Assembly: GCA_031273775.1 (NCBI GenBank)
Contig: JAISRF010000135.1
Location: 1-6,744 of the forward strand
Length of the DNA stretch: 6,744 nt
Direction of reading: 5' to 3'
From: Oscillospiraceae bacterium
Lineage (GTDB): Bacteria > Bacillota > Clostridia > Oscillospirales > Acutalibacteraceae
The notes below the pieces were generated by a model. It did not search any database. It had not been told where the DNA came from and saw nothing but the letters and a program-made list of their open reading frames with translations. A program made the position numbers and the translations under genes. Positions 1 through 5,331 of the stretch are shown here, in pieces (the stretch's first letter is position 1; every line of letters begins with the position of its first letter).

Positions 1-2
1 AT

Positions 3-119
3 GTGTTTGCGGCATTTGTGCTGGCGGCGGTTTTGCGGTACACGGTTTATTATGTGAATTGGCAGGGTATTTGGGAACGCGCGAAAACGCGGCGGCTGGC
101 GAGGTCAAATAACAGTTGA
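3..119 (+). CDS. C-terminal end of a probable membrane protein (5' truncated by the window edge)
   Basis: The frame is open from the window edge and ends in TGA at 117-119, so about 38 C-terminal residues are visible. They start with a hydrophobic, alanine/valine-rich stretch (VFAAFVLAAVL) and an aromatic segment (YTVYYVNW). A strongly basic tail follows (roughly RAKTRRLARS), which is the usual pattern of a last transmembrane helix followed by a positively charged cytoplasmic end. The final codons (AAC AGT TGA) already lie in or next to the inverted-repeat element at 115-186, so the repeat appears to supply the stop. The family cannot be identified from this much. A multidrug/MATE-type transporter tail would fit but is a guess. 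Frame 2 is also open here (stop near 110) but reads as a glycine/cysteine-rich string without membrane character, so frame 3 is preferred. Confidence 0.5.
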   Translation: MFAAFVLAAVLRYTVYYVNWQGIWERAKTRRLARSNNS

Positions 120-186
120 CAGTTAATTGTTGCGGCAAGATTTTTTTATTTGCGTTGTTGCGCCGTAAGTCACTAAAACTGTCAAC
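115..186. repeat. MITE-like short inverted-repeat element (copy A)
   Basis: The ends form a perfect 10-bp inverted repeat: GTTGACAGTT at 115-124 and AACTGTCAAC at 177-186. A nested inner stem pairs TTGCGGC (130-136) with GCCGTAA (162-168), including one G-T pair. The core at 147-173 recurs at 6685-6711 with 24 of 27 bases identical, so this is a dispersed family rather than a one-off hairpin. No protein is encoded. Size, terminal inverted repeats and intergenic position fit a non-autonomous miniature element. No target-site duplication is evident, so mobility is inference. Confidence 0.6.
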
Positions 187-200
187 CGCGAACTGCGAAC

Positions 201-205
201 AGAGG
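201..205 (+). promoter_or_regulatory. Ribosome binding site of the 190-aa hypothetical gene
   Basis: AGAGG lies 10 bases upstream of the ATG at 216. The alternative GTG at 207 would sit one base after this motif and could not use it, so the site decides for the ATG start. Confidence 0.5.
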
Positions 206-215
206 TGTGAGCAAG

Positions 216-788
216 ATGCCTTACGATGACGGCGACGTAAAAATCGCGGGAGTGCCTTCCGTAAAACCCACGCCCGCCGAGGATATTGGCCGGGAACTGG
301 AAAAGGCAAAGAAAAGCGGCGAGCTTTCGCGCGCCCGCGCACTGGGTGTGATAATGGCTCAAGCGTTTGCCGGGCTGGGACAGGCCGGGACGGCTCTTTT
401 GCCGGGCGCGGGGCATGGGGCGGACGCGGAGCGGGAAACTGAAATGTTACGCGAGCAGCGGATTCTAATGGCTTTTGCCGTTGCTTACGGATTCGACAAA
501 TTCACTCGGAACGGTCTGGTTTCACGCACGGCGCTCAACGTATTCTATGATACCCTCAAAACCATTGACGGCGGGCTTTACGAGGACTTAAATTCCTCCG
601 GAGCCTTTTCATTTTACTATCTGGCGGTTCGCCGGGGAGGAGACATTGAGCGGGCGGTGGGATCCACCTTCGCCATGCTTTGTTCCCGCGACGGTGACGC
701 CGTGCTTACGGAATTGGGCGAGGCTCTTTTTTGCCGATTTTGCAGCGCGGTGAAAGAAAAGGTAAAACTTTTATCAGTTGAGAATTGA
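216..788 (+). CDS. Conserved-looking cytosolic protein of unknown function (190 aa)
   Basis: I do not recognise this family. The ATG start at 216 is chosen because AGAGG sits 10 bases upstream; an in-frame GTG at 207 would add three residues but has no usable Shine-Dalgarno. The protein has no signal peptide or transmembrane helix. Residues 1-40 are polar and probably flexible. Residues 38-62 are alanine/glycine-rich with a helical look. Residues 70-185 form an amphipathic, mostly helical domain with aromatic patches (AFAVAYGF near 86-93, FSFYYLAVR near 131-139) and a CRFC pair (C173, C176). One CxxC is not enough to claim a metal site. The last codons, V-E-N-stop, are encoded by the left end of the repeat at 778-850, so the natural C-terminus may have been altered by repeat insertion. 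Codon use resembles that of guaB downstream, giving no sign of recent foreign origin. It may be co-transcribed with guaB, since I see no convincing promoter or terminator between them. Confidence 0.75.
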   Translation: MPYDDGDVKIAGVPSVKPTPAEDIGRELEKAKKSGELSRARALGVIMAQAFAGLGQAGTALLPGAGHGADAERETEMLREQRILMAFAVAYGFDKFTRNGLVSRTALNVFYDTLKTIDGGLYEDLNSSGAFSFYYLAVRRGGDIERAVGSTFAMLCSRDGDAVLTELGEALFCRFCSAVKEKVKLLSVEN

Positions 789-850
789 AAATTTTTGAAA
801 TCGTCGCTAAGCGACACCGTCATTCTCAATTCTCCTCTCTCAATTCTCAA
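778..850. repeat. Inverted-repeat element in the guaB leader (copy C, a different subfamily)
   Basis: The ends TTGAGAATTGA (778-788) and TCAATTCTCAA (840-850) are perfect 11-bp reverse complements. A second copy of the right arm, TCAATTCTC at 826-834, lies inside, so the left arm (GAGAATTGA, 780-788) has two alternative partners. An inner hairpin, GTCGC-TAA-GCGAC, occupies 803-815. The element begins inside the last codons of the upstream gene and ends 11 bases before the guaB Shine-Dalgarno. A TTG inside it (795) is in frame with guaB but lies in the repeat and has no ribosome binding site. Confidence 0.6.
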
Positions 851-861
851 TTTAAAAAGTC

Positions 862-866
862 GGAGG
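862..866 (+). promoter_or_regulatory. Ribosome binding site of guaB
   Basis: GGAGG sits 9 bases before the ATG at 876 and is separated from it by a T-rich spacer. It fixes the guaB start at 876 rather than the in-frame TTG at 795. Confidence 0.8.
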
Positions 867-875
867 TTTTTTTGC

Positions 876-2345
876 ATGTTAAACACCAACGCGGGGGAAA
901 AATTTTTAAAGGAAGGGTTGACCTTTGACGACGTGCTTTTAATTCCGGCGCGTTCGGAGATACAGCCGCGGGACGCGGACGTTTCAAGCCGCCTTTCCAA
1001 ATACATCACACTGAATACGCCGCTGATGACCGCCGCCATGGACACGGTCACGGAAGCTCGGATGGCCATTGCCATCGCGCGGGAAGGCGGAATGGGCGTC
1101 ATTCACAAAAACATGAGCGTTCAGGAGCAGTGCGAAGAGGTTGACAAGGTAAAGCGTTCGGAAAACGGCGTCATTGTCAACCCGTTTTTTCTGTCTCCGA
1201 AGCACTGGGTTACCGATGCCAACGAGTTGATGGCGAAATATAAAATTTCCGGGGTGCCGATTTGTGAAAACGGCAAGCTGGTGGGCATTTTGACCAACCG
1301 CGATCTGCGGTTTATGACCGATTTCAACGTAAAGATTTCTGATGTCATGACCAAGGACAACCTGGTCACCGCGCCGGTGGGCACCACGCTGGAGGGCGCG
1401 CGGGAAATTCTCAGCCGCCACAAGATTGAAAAATTGCCTATCGTGGACGAAAACGGGTATCTTAAAGGCCTGATTACCATTAAGGATATTCAAAAGGCGG
1501 TGCGTTACCCAAACTCGGCGCGGGACGCCGGGGGTCGCCTGCTGTGCGCCGCCGCCATCGGGGCAACCGCCGACGTGTGCGAGCGGGCCGAAGTACTGGT
1601 GGAAAGCGGAGCGGATGCTTTGGTGCTGGATTCCGCCCACGGCCAGAGCCAAAACGTAATGAACGCCGTGAGTAAGGTTAAGGCAAAATTCCCGGACATT
1701 ACCCTTGTGGCTGGGAATATTGCCACGGCGCGCGGCGCAGAGGAACTCATTACCGCAGGCGCGGACGCCATCAAGGTTGGAATGGGGCCGGGTTCCATTT
1801 GCACCACCCGGGTGATTGCCGGAATCGGTGTGCCGCAGGTTACCGCCATTTATGACGCAGCCTGTGTGGCGGCAAAACACGGCGTTGCGGTCATTGCGGA
1901 CGGCGGCATTAAATATTCCGGCGACATTGTCAAAGCTCTTGCGGCGGGCGCGTCGGTCATTATGGTGGGTTCGCTGTTCGCCGGGTGCGAGGAATCCCCC
2001 GGAGCCACCGAGATTTATCAGGGTCGCTCTTTTAAGGTGTACCGCGGCATGGGAAGTCTGGCTTCCATGAGTAAAGGGAGTCAGGATCGCTATTTTCAGG
2101 AAAATCAGCAAAAATTAGTGCCGGAAGGCGTGGAGGGCCGCGTACCGTACAAGGGTACGCTTTCGGACACTGTATACCAGATGATTGGCGGCCTGCGTTC
2201 CGGCATGGGTTATTGCGGGTGCAAAAGCATTGCCGAGCTGCACCGGAGCGCCCAGTTTATCCGCATTACCGGCGCGGGACTGAAAGAAAGCCACCCGCAC
2301 GATATATTTATTACAAAGGAAGCGCCGAATTATTCAACTTTATGA
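876..2345 (+). CDS. guaB: Inosine-5'-monophosphate dehydrogenase
   Basis: The enzyme oxidises IMP to XMP with NAD+, the committed step of guanine nucleotide synthesis in the cytosol. From the ATG at 876 it has 489 residues, the normal bacterial size. The N-terminus carries the family signature LTFDDVLLIP (15-24). Two CBS domains occupy about 97-210 (ISGVPI near 124-129, KLPIVDENG near 186-194). The (beta/alpha)8 barrel then resumes, with the NAD-site stretch around LDSAHG (251-256), the K-loop GPGSICTTR (304-312) with catalytic Cys309, ADGGI (341-345) in the phosphate site, and the mobile-flap Arg422/Tyr425 in EGRVPYKG (420-427). All expected catalytic residues are present. The longer version from TTG 795 would add 27 residues read from a repeat and is rejected. 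No intrinsic terminator is evident after the stop. A short TCAACT/AGTTGA inverted repeat overlaps the stop codon but has no T-tract. Confidence 0.97.
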   Translation: MLNTNAGEKFLKEGLTFDDVLLIPARSEIQPRDADVSSRLSKYITLNTPLMTAAMDTVTEARMAIAIAREGGMGVIHKNMSVQEQCEEVDKVKRSENGVIVNPFFLSPKHWVTDANELMAKYKISGVPICENGKLVGILTNRDLRFMTDFNVKISDVMTKDNLVTAPVGTTLEGAREILSRHKIEKLPIVDENGYLKGLITIKDIQKAVRYPNSARDAGGRLLCAAAIGATADVCERAEVLVESGADALVLDSAHGQSQNVMNAVSKVKAKFPDITLVAGNIATARGAEELITAGADAIKVGMGPGSICTTRVIAGIGVPQVTAIYDAACVAAKHGVAVIADGGIKYSGDIVKALAAGASVIMVGSLFAGCEESPGATEIYQGRSFKVYRGMGSLASMSKGSQDRYFQENQQKLVPEGVEGRVPYKGTLSDTVYQMIGGLRSGMGYCGCKSIAELHRSAQFIRITGAGLKESHPHDIFITKEAPNYSTL

Positions 2346-2390
2346 GTTGAGATGCGGAAAGTCCGGCGTGAGAGTCGCACTGATGAGGGC

Positions 2391-2419
2391 TTGATTTTTC
2401 ATTAAGTTGCGTATATAAT
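2391..2419 (+). promoter_or_regulatory. Sigma-A-type promoter for the ftsY transcription unit
   Basis: TTGATT (-35, 2391-2396) and a perfect TATAAT (-10, 2414-2419) are separated by exactly 17 bases, close to the housekeeping consensus. Transcription would start near 2425-2427, giving a leader of about 85 bases before the ftsY TTG. It is the best promoter match I see in the window and separates guaB from the ftsY-LCP run. Confidence 0.75.
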
Positions 2420-2441
2420 AATGTGGAAATATTTCAATTTG

Positions 2442-2462
2442 CCGTGTTCCCGCGCGTCACGG
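2442..2462 (+). other. Possible small hairpin in the ftsY leader
   Basis: CCGTG (2442-2446) and CACGG (2458-2462) are perfect complements around an 11-base loop. The hairpin lies downstream of the predicted transcription start. There is no following T-run, so it is not an intrinsic terminator. It matches no riboswitch or leader motif that I know, and a stem this short could occur by chance. Confidence 0.25.
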
Positions 2463-2496
2463 ATTTACAATATTACAACTGTTAATTGACTATAAA

Positions 2497-2503
2497 AGGC
2501 GGT
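2497..2503 (+). promoter_or_regulatory. Ribosome binding site of ftsY
   Basis: AGGCGGT is one mismatch from AGGAGGT and lies 6 bases before the TTG at 2510. It selects that start over the in-frame TTG at 2486, which has no such motif. Confidence 0.65.
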
Positions 2504-2509
2504 GCGAAT

Positions 2510-3487
2510 TTGGGGTTTTTTGGGAAAATCACCGAAGGATTGAAGAAAACGCGGGCTTCCGTGTCCGACGCGGTGGATTCGGTGCTAAAGTCATTCAAAA
2601 AAATCGATGAGGATTTGTTTGAGGGACTCTTGGAAACGCTCATTGGGGCAGACGTGGGTGTGGCCACCGCATCCCGAATGTGCGACATGCTCCGTGCGCG
2701 GGTGAAAGAACAAAAGGTGTCCGAACCGGATGAAATCAAACGGCTGTTAAAGGAAATAGCGGCTCAATTACTTTCAGATGACACTGAATTAAAGACAAGG
2801 CGCGGTGAAAACGCCGCTCACAGTCCCGTGGCGGACTCCGCGGAATTGAACCGTTATTTCGGATTAAAAGCGGATACAAAACCCTCCGTAGTTTTAATGA
2901 TCGGCGTGAATGGAGTGGGCAAAACCACTACCATCGGGAAACTGGCGGCGCTTTTGAAAGCTCAGGGCAGAACGGTGATTTTAGGCGCGGCGGACACTTT
3001 CCGCGCCGCCGCCGCCGAACAGCTGGCCATTTGGGCCGGACGCGCGGGTGTGGACATTGTAACCGGGCGGGAAGGAACCGACCCGGCAAGCGTTGTATTC
3101 GATGCCATTTCCGCTGCCAGGGCGCGCGGTTGCGACGTGCTGATCTGCGACACGGCAGGGCGGCTTCATAATAAAAAGAACCTGATGGACGAATTGGCAA
3201 AAATCGCGAGGGTAATTCACCGCGAATTGCCCGGCGCAGACATTGAAACCCTGCTGGTTTTGGACGCGGCGACAGGACAAAATGCCGTCAATCAGGCACG
3301 GGAATTCAAGGCGGCCGCAGGGCTCACCGGTATTGTGCTCACGAAATTGGACGGCACGGCAAAAGGCGGCGTAGTGCTTGCCATTGCCAACGAGTTAGCC
3401 TTGCCGGTAAAGTTTGTGGGCGTGGGCGAGGGCATTGACGATTTAATCCCCTTCGACCCCGCCGAATTCGCGGAAGGACTGTTTTAA
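2510..3487 (+). CDS. ftsY: Signal recognition particle receptor FtsY
   Basis: FtsY is the membrane-associated SRP-receptor GTPase that docks Ffh-ribosome complexes at the translocon for co-translational insertion of membrane proteins. With TTG 2510 as start the protein has 325 residues and begins MGFFGKITEGLKKT, which matches the usual short Gram-positive FtsY N-terminus; an earlier TTG (2486) would add eight unsupported residues. The N domain covers about 1-88 (LIGADVG at 44-50). A linker of about 30 residues precedes the NG GTPase core. GTPase motifs are all present: G1 GVNGVGKTT (132-140), the insertion-box/G2 region DTFRAAA (162-168), G3 DTAGR (214-218), G4 TKLDG (278-282) and the G5 region VGVGEGIDDL (303-312). 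There is no long acidic A domain of the enterobacterial kind, as expected for Firmicutes. It is the first gene after the promoter at 2391-2419 and lies 29 bases before the next gene. Confidence 0.96.
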   Translation: MGFFGKITEGLKKTRASVSDAVDSVLKSFKKIDEDLFEGLLETLIGADVGVATASRMCDMLRARVKEQKVSEPDEIKRLLKEIAAQLLSDDTELKTRRGENAAHSPVADSAELNRYFGLKADTKPSVVLMIGVNGVGKTTTIGKLAALLKAQGRTVILGAADTFRAAAAEQLAIWAGRAGVDIVTGREGTDPASVVFDAISAARARGCDVLICDTAGRLHNKKNLMDELAKIARVIHRELPGADIETLLVLDAATGQNAVNQAREFKAAAGLTGIVLTKLDGTAKGGVVLAIANELALPVKFVGVGEGIDDLIPFDPAEFAEGLF

Positions 3488-3503
3488 AAGGCTGTTTTAA
3501 ATG

Positions 3504-3510
3504 AAGGGGT
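3504..3510 (+). promoter_or_regulatory. Ribosome binding site of the rdgB-nadD gene
   Basis: AAGGGGT lies 6 bases upstream of the TTG at 3517 and supports that start, which places the RdgB signature ATQNRRK at residues 6-12 as usual for the family. Confidence 0.65.
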
Positions 3511-3516
3511 GACTGC

Positions 3517-4698
3517 TTGAAGCTACTTGCCGCAACGCAAAACCGCCGCAAGCTGGAAGAATTGCGGCGCATACTGGATCCCATCGGCATTGAAGTCTGT
3601 ACGCCGAAGGCGCTTGGAATTGAGATTCCGGAGGTGGAGGAAACCGGTGAGACCTTTGCCCAAAACGCGGCGCTCAAAGCGCGCAGCGCTTGCGAGGCAA
3701 GCGGTCTTCCCGCTCTGGCGGAAGATTCCGGGTTGTGTGTATTTGCACTGAACGGCGCGCCGGGGATCTATTCCGCGCGGTATTCCGGCGCCGTCGGTGA
3801 AAACCGTGACCGCGAAAATTTGAATCTTTTACTCTGCAACATGAAAAAGTTTCCCCGGGAAAAACGGAGCGCTAAATTCGTCTGCGCCATCTGTGTAGTG
3901 TACCCGGACGGGCGGATTTTAGAGGTATGCGGCGAGGCGCACGGCGAGATTGCCTTTGAACCTTCCGGTGAAAACGGCTTTGGCTACGACCCGGTGTTCC
4001 TGACCGAAAAAGGCAGTTTCGCCAATCTCTCACCGGAGGAAAAAGATAAAATCAGCCACCGGGGGCAGGCGCTCCGCAAGCTCGCGGAACGCCTGCCTGA
4101 AATGGGCAAAACCTTAATTTTCGGCGGAACGTTCAACCCCGTCCACAACGGACACATCGCCCTGTGCGAGAACGCAGTGCGGTTGCTTGGGGCACAAAGT
4201 TGCGTGATGATTCCTTCCTATTTGCCCCCGCACAAATCCGGAAAAAGCGTTGCTGCCGGAGAGCACCGCGTCAATATGTGCCGTTTGGCTGTGAAGGACA
4301 AGCCCGGGTTTTCGGTTTCCGATTTGGAAATAAACCGCGGCGGCAAGAGCTACACGGTGGAAACGCTGCGGGAATTAAAATCGCGGATTGGGGACATGCC
4401 TTGGTTTCTTTGCGGCGCGGATATGTTCGTGACCCTTCCCGAGTGGCATAAATACGAGGAAATTATCACGCTTGCGGTGCTGTGCGGGGCGCCCCGGGAA
4501 GGTTTGGGCGTGGAACAATTGGAAGAAACCGCTCGTAAAATACGGCAGGACGGCGGCCAAGCTCGGGTGTTGGAAATCCCAATTTTGAACATTTCATCTT
4601 CACAAATCCGCGAAATCCTGCAAACCGGCGGGGACGCGTCCGCGTTTTTGCCGCCGCTTGCGGCACAATATATTATTGAAAACAGGTTGTATGTATGA
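3517..4698 (+). CDS. rdgB-nadD: Fusion of RdgB/Ham1 XTP/dITP pyrophosphatase with NadD nicotinate-nucleotide adenylyltransferase (393 aa)
   Basis: One uninterrupted frame encodes two full-length enzymes. Residues 1-195 are RdgB, which hydrolyses XTP, ITP and dITP to the monophosphate plus pyrophosphate. Visible motifs are ATQNRRK (6-12), TGETFAQNA (43-51), AEDSGL with the catalytic-type Asp70 (68-73), GENGFGYDPVF (151-161) and SHRGQA (180-185). Residues 196-393 are NadD, which joins ATP and nicotinate mononucleotide to make deamido-NAD. Its motifs are the nucleotidyltransferase GGTFNPVHNGH (203-213), PPHK (237-240), SYTVETL (278-284), CGADMF (299-304) and ISSSQIREIL (359-368). Each half has the size of the free-standing enzyme and no linker is visible. 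Met196 (ATG at 4102) could be a former NadD start, but I see no good Shine-Dalgarno before it. The start is TTG, 29 bases after ftsY, and the end overlaps yqeK by 4 bases. One missing base near the junction could also explain the join. Confidence 0.9.
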   Translation: MKLLAATQNRRKLEELRRILDPIGIEVCTPKALGIEIPEVEETGETFAQNAALKARSACEASGLPALAEDSGLCVFALNGAPGIYSARYSGAVGENRDRENLNLLLCNMKKFPREKRSAKFVCAICVVYPDGRILEVCGEAHGEIAFEPSGENGFGYDPVFLTEKGSFANLSPEEKDKISHRGQALRKLAERLPEMGKTLIFGGTFNPVHNGHIALCENAVRLLGAQSCVMIPSYLPPHKSGKSVAAGEHRVNMCRLAVKDKPGFSVSDLEINRGGKSYTVETLRELKSRIGDMPWFLCGADMFVTLPEWHKYEEIITLAVLCGAPREGLGVEQLEETARKIRQDGGQARVLEIPILNISSSQIREILQTGGDASAFLPPLAAQYIIENRLYV

Positions 4699-5297
4699 TT
4701 GAAATTAGCGAAATCAAAAAAATTTTGAATTCAAAGCTCACCTCGGAGCGTTATGCTCATACGCTGTGCGTAGCGGAGGAAGCCGCGGTGTTGGCGAAAA
4801 GATACGGCGCGGACAAAGAGAAAGCGCGGCTGGCCGGACTGCTTCACGATATTTGCAAAAGCGATAATCGCGATTCCCTCTTGCAAATGATGCGAGAATT
4901 TGGTATAATACCGGACAATGTGGAAGAATATGCCGAGAAGCTGTGGCACGCGCGGGTGGGCGCGGCATTTTGCAGACAGCGTTTGGGCATTGAGGATGAA
5001 GACGTTTTGAGCGCCGTACGTTACCACACCACCGCCCGGGCAGGGATGAGCCTTCTGGAAAAGATTGTTTTTTTGGCCGATTATATCTCCGCGGATCGGG
5101 ATTACGAAGGGGTACAGGAAATCCGCACGGCGGTATACGCGGGATTGGACTCGGGCATGAGGGTTGCCGCGGCGTTTTCCATGCGGGAGTTAATCAAAAA
5201 GCAAAGGCTGATTCACCCGAATACCGTTGCCGCTTACAATGAAGCGATGCGGGAATGGGTAACGGTTAATCGTTTGCGCTCGGGCAAGTCTATTTGA
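4695..5297 (+). CDS. yqeK: HD-domain diadenosine tetraphosphatase YqeK
   Basis: YqeK-family proteins are metal-dependent HD hydrolases; characterised members split Ap4A symmetrically into two ADP. The 200-residue length is typical. The metal-ligand series is complete: His22 (YAHTL), His51-Asp52 (LLHDICK), His85 (WHARVG), His111 (RYHTTARAGM) and Asp129 (LADYISADRDY). The segment MSLLEKIVFLADYIS (118-132) is a strong family signature. There is no signal peptide or transmembrane helix, so it is cytosolic. The ATG start at 4695 overlaps the TGA of the preceding gene (ATGA), which implies translational coupling with the NadD part; the upstream ribosome binding site is weak. The nadD-yqeK pairing is usual in Firmicutes. 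C-terminal residues 160-200 are a basic helical extension normal for the family. Confidence 0.93.
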   Translation: MIEISEIKKILNSKLTSERYAHTLCVAEEAAVLAKRYGADKEKARLAGLLHDICKSDNRDSLLQMMREFGIIPDNVEEYAEKLWHARVGAAFCRQRLGIEDEDVLSAVRYHTTARAGMSLLEKIVFLADYISADRDYEGVQEIRTAVYAGLDSGMRVAAAFSMRELIKKQRLIHPNTVAAYNEAMREWVTVNRLRSGKSI

Positions 5298-5314
5298 ATT
5301 ATATGTACCGATTG

Positions 5315-5320
5315 AAGGAG
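5315..5320 (+). promoter_or_regulatory. Ribosome binding site of the LCP gene
   Basis: AAGGAG lies 11 bases before the ATG at 5332, a slightly long spacing with a T-rich spacer. No promoter was found in the 34-base gap after yqeK, so the gene probably shares the upstream transcript. Confidence 0.6.
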
Positions 5321-5331
5321 TTTTTTAACCC

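Noticed and set aside
116..150. Perfect -35 hexamer TTGACA inside the left end of copy A
   Set aside because: No acceptable -10 hexamer occurs 16-18 bases downstream; the hexamer is part of the terminal inverted repeat.
795..875. 27-residue N-terminal extension of GuaB from TTG 795
   Set aside because: It is read from the inverted repeat, has no ribosome binding site, and GuaB proteins normally begin where ATG 876 (with GGAGG 9 bases upstream) places them.
984..2111. Long open frame on the - strand opposite guaB
   Set aside because: It lies wholly within guaB and is explained by the codon bias of that gene; the translation shows no recognisable domain.
2334..2350. TCAACT/AGTTGA hairpin at the guaB stop codon as a terminator
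   Set aside because: The stem is short and AT-rich with no T-tract after it.
2355..2430. CTGATGA at 2380-2386, resembling the conserved core of a hammerhead ribozyme
   Set aside because: The bases after it cannot form stem II closed by a following GAAA at the right distance, no flanking stem fits, and the stretch overlaps the promoter -35 region. Chance match.
3479..3501. Direct repeat of CTGTTTTAAA (3479-3488 and 3492-3501) at the end of ftsY
   Set aside because: Two 10-base copies spaced 13 bases apart could be a small slippage duplication; nothing else supports a function.
3501..3512. Three-codon ATG AAG GGG TGA leader ORF overlapping the rdgB Shine-Dalgarno
   Set aside because: It is too short to interpret and is itself made of the ribosome binding site; no regulatory meaning can be supported.
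3527..4451. Other-frame open reading frames inside the rdgB-nadD gene
   Set aside because: They are shadows of the real frame, arginine-rich in composition and without ribosome binding sites.
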